Below, piece by piece: positions 61,101 through 64,000 of a DNA stretch of 64,000 nucleotides (positions are counted from its first letter, which is position 1; every line of letters starts with the position of its first letter). Origin of the DNA: Pusillimonas sp044464525 (lineage in GTDB: Bacteria; Pseudomonadota; Gammaproteobacteria; Burkholderiales; Burkholderiaceae_B). The stretch spans positions 112,840 to 176,839 of the forward strand of contig NZ_JBIQLE010000005.1 in the NCBI RefSeq assembly GCF_044464525.1, given 5' to 3'. The position numbers were made by a program, and so were the translations under genes. Under the pieces are notes generated by a model, which had not been told where the DNA came from, ran no database searches, and saw nothing but the letters and a program-made list of their open reading frames with translations.

Positions 61101-62053
61101 GACAGATTGTCAAGCGCTGTGCCCCACAGTACGGCCTTCTTGCCCCCCGCATTCATGGCAACGTTGCCGCCGACACAAGAAGCGTCCGCCGACGTAGGGT
61201 CGACGGCGAACACGAAACCGGCCGCCTCGGCGGCCTCTGCCACGCGCCGGGTGACCACGCCCGCGCCCGCCCAAACCGTGGTAACCGGCTCGTCGTGCCC
61301 GGGCATGGGGACCGCCTCGACTTCGCCCAGGGTATCAAGCTTCTCGGTGTTGATGACGGCCGAACGCCAGGTGAGCGGAATGGCCCCGCCCGTGTAACCC
61401 GTACCGCCGCCGCGAGGAATGATGGTGAGGTCAAGCGAGATACAGGCCCGCACCAATGCGGCGATTTCGTCCTCGGAATCGGGCGTAAGCACCACGAACG
61501 GGTACTCGACCCGCCAATCGGTGGCGTCGGTTACGTGGGACACGCGCGATAGGCCATCGAACTTGATGTTGTCTTTGGCCGTAACCCGGGACAAACGCTT
61601 CATGACCTTCTTGCGCAGCACCGCGGTAAGCTCGAACTCGGATTCGAACTGGGCCAGTGCGCCTTGCGCAGCCTGCAGCAGTCGGGCGACCCGCTCGTCA
61701 CGCTCGGAGGCGTCGGCCTGCCGCCGCTTGTCGATCTCGCCCAGGCGATGACGCAGCGCCTCGATCAGCGCATGCAGACGCTTGGGGCTGTGCAGCAGGT
61801 CGTCTTGCAAATATGGGTTGCGCCTGACCACCCATATATCGCCCAGCACCTCGAAAAGCATACGGGCCGATCGACCCGTGCGCCGCTCAGAGCGCAGATC
61901 GGTCAGCCACTGCCAGGCTTCTTCGCCCAGGAGACGGCACACGATCTCGCGATCAGAGAACGAGGTGTAGTTGTAGGGGATTTCGCGCAAGCGGGGCGCA
62001 TCCGCCGACTGAGCATTGGCGGCAAGCAATTGACTGGCGAGAGGGGCGTTCAT
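58106..62053 (-). CDS. DUF3683/FAD-binding/Fe-S fusion oxidoreductase
   Basis: The 1315-residue protein fuses several modules. Residues 1 to about 150 are DUF3683 (IPYNYTSFSDREIV). A PCMH-type FAD domain follows (IIPRGGGTGYTGG near 212), then an FAD-oxidase C domain (GDGNVHTN near 731) as in D-lactate and glycolate dehydrogenases. Two 4Fe-4S clusters come next (CLRCGKCKPVC near 850, CTICHKCYNPCP near 910). Two CCG heterodisulfide-reductase-like domains end it (FPGCGSE and LCCGYPQ near 1060-1095; SCGTCYDQL and CCGESG near 1140-1215). It most resembles GlcDF or Dld-type 2-hydroxy acid dehydrogenases in one chain; the substrate is not determined. Confidence 0.9.
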   Translation of the reverse strand: MNAPLASQLLAANAQSADAPRLREIPYNYTSFSDREIVCRLLGEEAWQWLTDLRSERRTGRSARMLFEVLGDIWVVRRNPYLQDDLLHSPKRLHALIEALRHRLGEIDKRRQADASERDERVARLLQAAQGALAQFESEFELTAVLRKKVMKRLSRVTAKDNIKFDGLSRVSHVTDATDWRVEYPFVVLTPDSEDEIAALVRACISLDLTIIPRGGGTGYTGGAIPLTWRSAVINTEKLDTLGEVEAVPMPGHDEPVTTVWAGAGVVTRRVAEAAEAAGFVFAVDPTSADASCVGGNVAMNAGGKKAVLWGTALDNLSWWRMVDPDGNWLEVSRLDHNLGKIHDAPHATFKLEWFDGAQPPGTRPLRSETLVIEGARFRKAGLGKDVTDKFLAGLPGIQKEGCDGLITSARWILHRMPVHTRTVCLEFFGQARDAIPSIVEVKNYLDTEGRRMGAILAGLEHLDERYLRAVDYSTKSKRGGFPKMALFGDIVGDDPDAVAAAASEVVRIANTRHGEGFVAVSAEARKRFWLDRARTAAIARHTNAFKINEDVVIPLDRMGEYTDAIERINIELSTRNKLRLLDQLELFLTSGELPVGKTEDHDDAEHTREDILQERVRDAVATLRAVRERWNWLLLNLDEPLHESLGRMQDLGLEDIEHRTLAARVAKQPDAHVFDVVQDHTIRISWKTEVRALMERYFAGADCAAVLAEIQAIHDRVLRSRVFVALHMHAGDGNVHTNIPVNSDDYEMLREANETVARIMKIARDLDGVISGEHGIGLTKYEFLTQEELQPFQDYKQRIDPQGRFNAGKLMPGADLRHAWTPSFNLLGHESLIMQQSEIGAISSAIKDCLRCGKCKPVCATHVPRANLLYSPRNKILATSLLIEAFLYEEQTRRGVSLKHWGEFEDVADHCTICHKCYNPCPVDIDFGDVSMEMRALLRRMGKKSFNPGTTAAMFFLNAKDPRVIKATRTAMIDVGYKAQRLAHNLLAAPSRKQVEHPPATVGKAPIREQVIHFVNRKMPGGLPKQTARKLLDIEDPEYVPIIRDPATTSHDTEAVFYFPGCGSERLFSQVGLATQAMLWHAGVQTVLPPGYLCCGYPQRGNGMNDKAEKIITDNRVLFHRMATTLNYLDIKTVVVSCGTCYDQLAGYEFDKIFPGCRLIDIHEYLLEKGIRLEGATGVRYMYHDPCHTPLKLQDPMKTVKSLVGDGAIRTDRCCGESGTLAVSRPDVSTQVRFRKREELAKNESALRTDGYQGEVKMLTSCPSCLQGLARFQGDTGMDADYIVVEMARHILGETWMEDYVKQANGGGIERVLV

Positions 62054-62133
62054 GGCAATGGAAAAAGAAACCTGGCTGGTGACCGGTAAGTTTACTTCAT
62101 CGCCGCCGCAGGTTTACCCCGAACCGCTACGGG

Positions 62134-62673
62134 TCAGCCGTTGATCGCCTCAGGAAAGAACCACAGCAATGCGCCCGTCATGATCACGTAGCGCAGGAAC
62201 TTGCCAAGCGCCATAAAGAAAACAGACGGCCAGAACGGCAGCTTGAGCCAGCCCCCCACCACGCACAAGGGATCGCCGATGATGGGCAGCCAGGAGAAGA
62301 ACAATGCGGCGGGCCCAAATCTGTGCACCCAAGCACTGACCTGGCGATGCCAGCGCCCGGCCGACTTGCGCCGCTGAGACTCGACGTCGAGGTGACCGTG
62401 TTTTTCGCGCCAGCGTTCGTAGCCTTTTTCGGCGCCCAGCCCCATGGCGTAGCTGATGATGCCGCCCAATGTATTGCCCAGCGTGGCAACCAGCACGGCC
62501 GGCCAGAACATATGGGGGGATAGCTTGACGTAGCCGAACACCGCCGGCTCTGAACCCAGCGGCAGAATGGTGGCGGAGACCAGGCTGACTATGAAGATGG
62601 CGCTAAGCCCGACCCGAGGCAAAGCCAGGGCCGCCAGCAACCAATGAATCGAAGATCGCAGCCAGGCTTCCAT
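62134..62673 (-). CDS. YqaA-family membrane protein (DedA/VTT type)
   Basis: The 179-residue membrane protein has four to five helices and the VTT-like stretch ATILPLGSEPAVFGYV, GNTLGGIISYAMG and a late FGPAALFFSWLPIIGDPLCV, the pattern of YqaA proteins, a branch of the DedA superfamily with a possible lipid-scramblase role. It is upstream of the DUF3683 oxidoreductase on the same strand (80-base gap) and divergent from ilvA. Confidence 0.88.
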   Translation of the reverse strand: MEAWLRSSIHWLLAALALPRVGLSAIFIVSLVSATILPLGSEPAVFGYVKLSPHMFWPAVLVATLGNTLGGIISYAMGLGAEKGYERWREKHGHLDVESQRRKSAGRWHRQVSAWVHRFGPAALFFSWLPIIGDPLCVVGGWLKLPFWPSVFFMALGKFLRYVIMTGALLWFFPEAING

Positions 62674-62755
62674 AGCGCGTAAGTGTAGCGCTGTTTCAAG
62701 CCGTTTGATCGCTGTGATATTCTTGCCTCACGCAATCCTCAGGCCCGCTCTTTCC

Positions 62756-64000
62756 ATGTCCAACGACTACCTCAAGCGCATCCTCAACTCAAAAGTTTAC
62801 GACGTCGCCGTCGAGTCCCCCCTCGAATCCGCCCCTCTCATTTCAGCCCGCATCCACAACAAGGTCTGGCTCAAGCGCGAAGATACTCAGGAAGTCTTCA
62901 GTTTCAAGCTGCGCGGCGCCTACAACAAAATGGCCAATCTTGGGCCGGCCGAGCTCAAGCGCGGCGTCATCGCCGCCTCGGCCGGCAACCATGCCCAAGG
63001 GGTGGCCCTTTCCGCCAGGCGGCTGGGCTGCCGCGCGGTCATCGTCATGCCGACCACCACGCCGCGCCTCAAGATCGACGCTGTCGAGGCCCTGGGCGGC
63101 GAGACCGTACTGGTCGGCGACAGCTATTCAGACGCCTACCAGCACGCCATGCAGCTGGAAAAGAAAGACAAGCTCACCTTCGTCCACCCCTTCGACGACC
63201 CCGACGTCATCGCGGGCCAGGGCACGGTGGGCATGGAAATCCTCCGCCAGCACTCCGGCCCCATCGACGCGGTCTTCGTACCCATCGGCGGCGGCGGCCT
63301 GATCGCCGGCGTAGCCGCCTATATCAAGCAGCTACGTCCGGAAACGCGGGTCATCGGCGTGCAGACGGTCGATTCCAACGCCATGATGCGCAGCGTCAAG
63401 GCCGGTCGCCGGGTGGAACTGAACGACGTCGGGCTATTCTCGGACGGCACCGCAGTCAAGCTGGTGGGAAGCGAAACCTTCAAGCTGGCCCGCCAGTACG
63501 TCGATGACTTCGTCGCCGTCGACACCGACGCCATCTGCGCCGCCATCAAGGATGTCTTCCAGGACACGCGCAGCGTGCTCGAGCCCGCGGGCGCTCTGTC
63601 ACTGGCCGGAGCCAAGCTTTACGCGGCGCAGAACAAATGGAAGAACAAGACCCTGGTGGCCATCACCAGCGGCGCCAACATGAATTTCGACCGGCTGCGC
63701 TTCGTGGCCGACCGGGCCGACGTCGGCGAAGCGCGTGAAGCGATTTTTGCGCTGACCATCCCAGAAGAGCGCGGCAGCTTCCGCAACTTATGCGAGGCCC
63801 TGGGCAAGCGCAGTGTCACTGAATTCAATTACCGCATTTCCGACGCCGCGCGTGCCCACGTGTTCGTGGGCGTGCAGATCAATTCCGCCGGCGAGCCCGA
63901 GAAGCTGGCGGCCATGTTCCGGAAAAAAGGCCTGGACACCCTCGACCTGACCGGAAATGAACTGGCCAAGACCCACCTGCGCTACATGGTGGGGGGGCGG
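62756..64000 (+). CDS. ilvA: Threonine ammonia-lyase, biosynthetic (IlvA), cut by the right edge
   Basis: IlvA deaminates threonine to 2-oxobutanoate, the first step of isoleucine synthesis. The ATG at 62756 opens 415 codons to the last base. The PLP Lys is in FSFKLRGAYNKM, the phosphate loop is GGGGLIAGV, and an ACT-like regulatory domain begins near residue 330. The usual length is about 500, so roughly the last 90-100 residues (second ACT-like part) lie outside the window. Isoleucine feedback control is expected from the family. Confidence 0.96.
   Translation, partial: MSNDYLKRILNSKVYDVAVESPLESAPLISARIHNKVWLKREDTQEVFSFKLRGAYNKMANLGPAELKRGVIAASAGNHAQGVALSARRLGCRAVIVMPTTTPRLKIDAVEALGGETVLVGDSYSDAYQHAMQLEKKDKLTFVHPFDDPDVIAGQGTVGMEILRQHSGPIDAVFVPIGGGGLIAGVAAYIKQLRPETRVIGVQTVDSNAMMRSVKAGRRVELNDVGLFSDGTAVKLVGSETFKLARQYVDDFVAVDTDAICAAIKDVFQDTRSVLEPAGALSLAGAKLYAAQNKWKNKTLVAITSGANMNFDRLRFVADRADVGEAREAIFALTIPEERGSFRNLCEALGKRSVTEFNYRISDAARAHVFVGVQINSAGEPEKLAAMFRKKGLDTLDLTGNELAKTHLRYMVGGR

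Overview
This window reads as chromosomal DNA of a GC-rich Betaproteobacterium, most likely Burkholderiales and probably Alcaligenaceae (the Bordetella/Achromobacter/Pusillimonas group). That call rests on recognised genes and gene orders: coaE next to zapD; ubiE, a Tim44-like gene, ubiJ and ubiB in a row; DUF3460, scpA and panC in a row; a pcm-like gene abutting tolC; phoB-phoR; and a 1315-residue DUF3683/FAD/Fe-S fusion. I could not run a database search, so the family placement is inference. I see no prophage, transposase, integrase, CRISPR array or rRNA.

Left third (1-18.4 kb): catabolism and transport, probably accessory. A hut locus has the repressor hutC divergent from a five-gene branched-chain-amino-acid-type ABC transporter, followed by hutU, hutG and hutI. 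There is no hutH. The shared control region holds a nested inverted repeat fitting a HutC operator. Next come an AraC regulator divergent from a TfdB/PheA-type flavin monooxygenase, a DoxX-like protein, and a LysR regulator divergent from a gallate dioxygenase, which is followed by a three-gene TRAP transporter (dctPQM). In both transporter operons a strong GC hairpin lies directly after the binding-protein gene, before the membrane genes.

Middle (18.6-42 kb): ispB with a tRNA-Pro(CGG) seven bases behind it and a symmetric terminator; a DUF815 ATPase; a Nudix/ThiE-like fusion; a four-gene two-pump RND efflux operon (mdtA-mdtB-mdtC-oprM type); zapD; coaE; an NlpE-like lipoprotein; a 71-residue stand-alone LuxR-type HTH; panC; scpA; DUF3460; an MFS exporter; an XRE regulator; and cobalamin-dependent metH.

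Right third (42-64 kb): a cobalamin riboswitch ahead of btuB and btuF, beside the B12-dependent metH. Then a gene-free stretch of about 900 bases holds a tandem array whose period changes from 8 to 7 bases and a 215-base near-perfect palindrome. After it come thiG-thiD, pcm-like-tolC, an rfaE2-type gene, a di-iron ferritin-like protein, the ubiquinone genes ubiB, ubiJ and ubiE around a Tim44-domain gene, phoB-phoR, the DUF3683 oxidoreductase, a YqaA-like membrane protein, and ilvA running off the right edge.

Most of the window is ordinary, well-recognised biology. The parts least explained by known families are the repeat/palindrome region (45.36-45.98 kb), the hut locus with a dedicated ABC importer but no histidase, the gallate dioxygenase beside a TRAP importer without its lower pathway, and the degenerate ThiE half of the Nudix fusion. 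I did not find a clear candidate for a wholly new multi-gene system.
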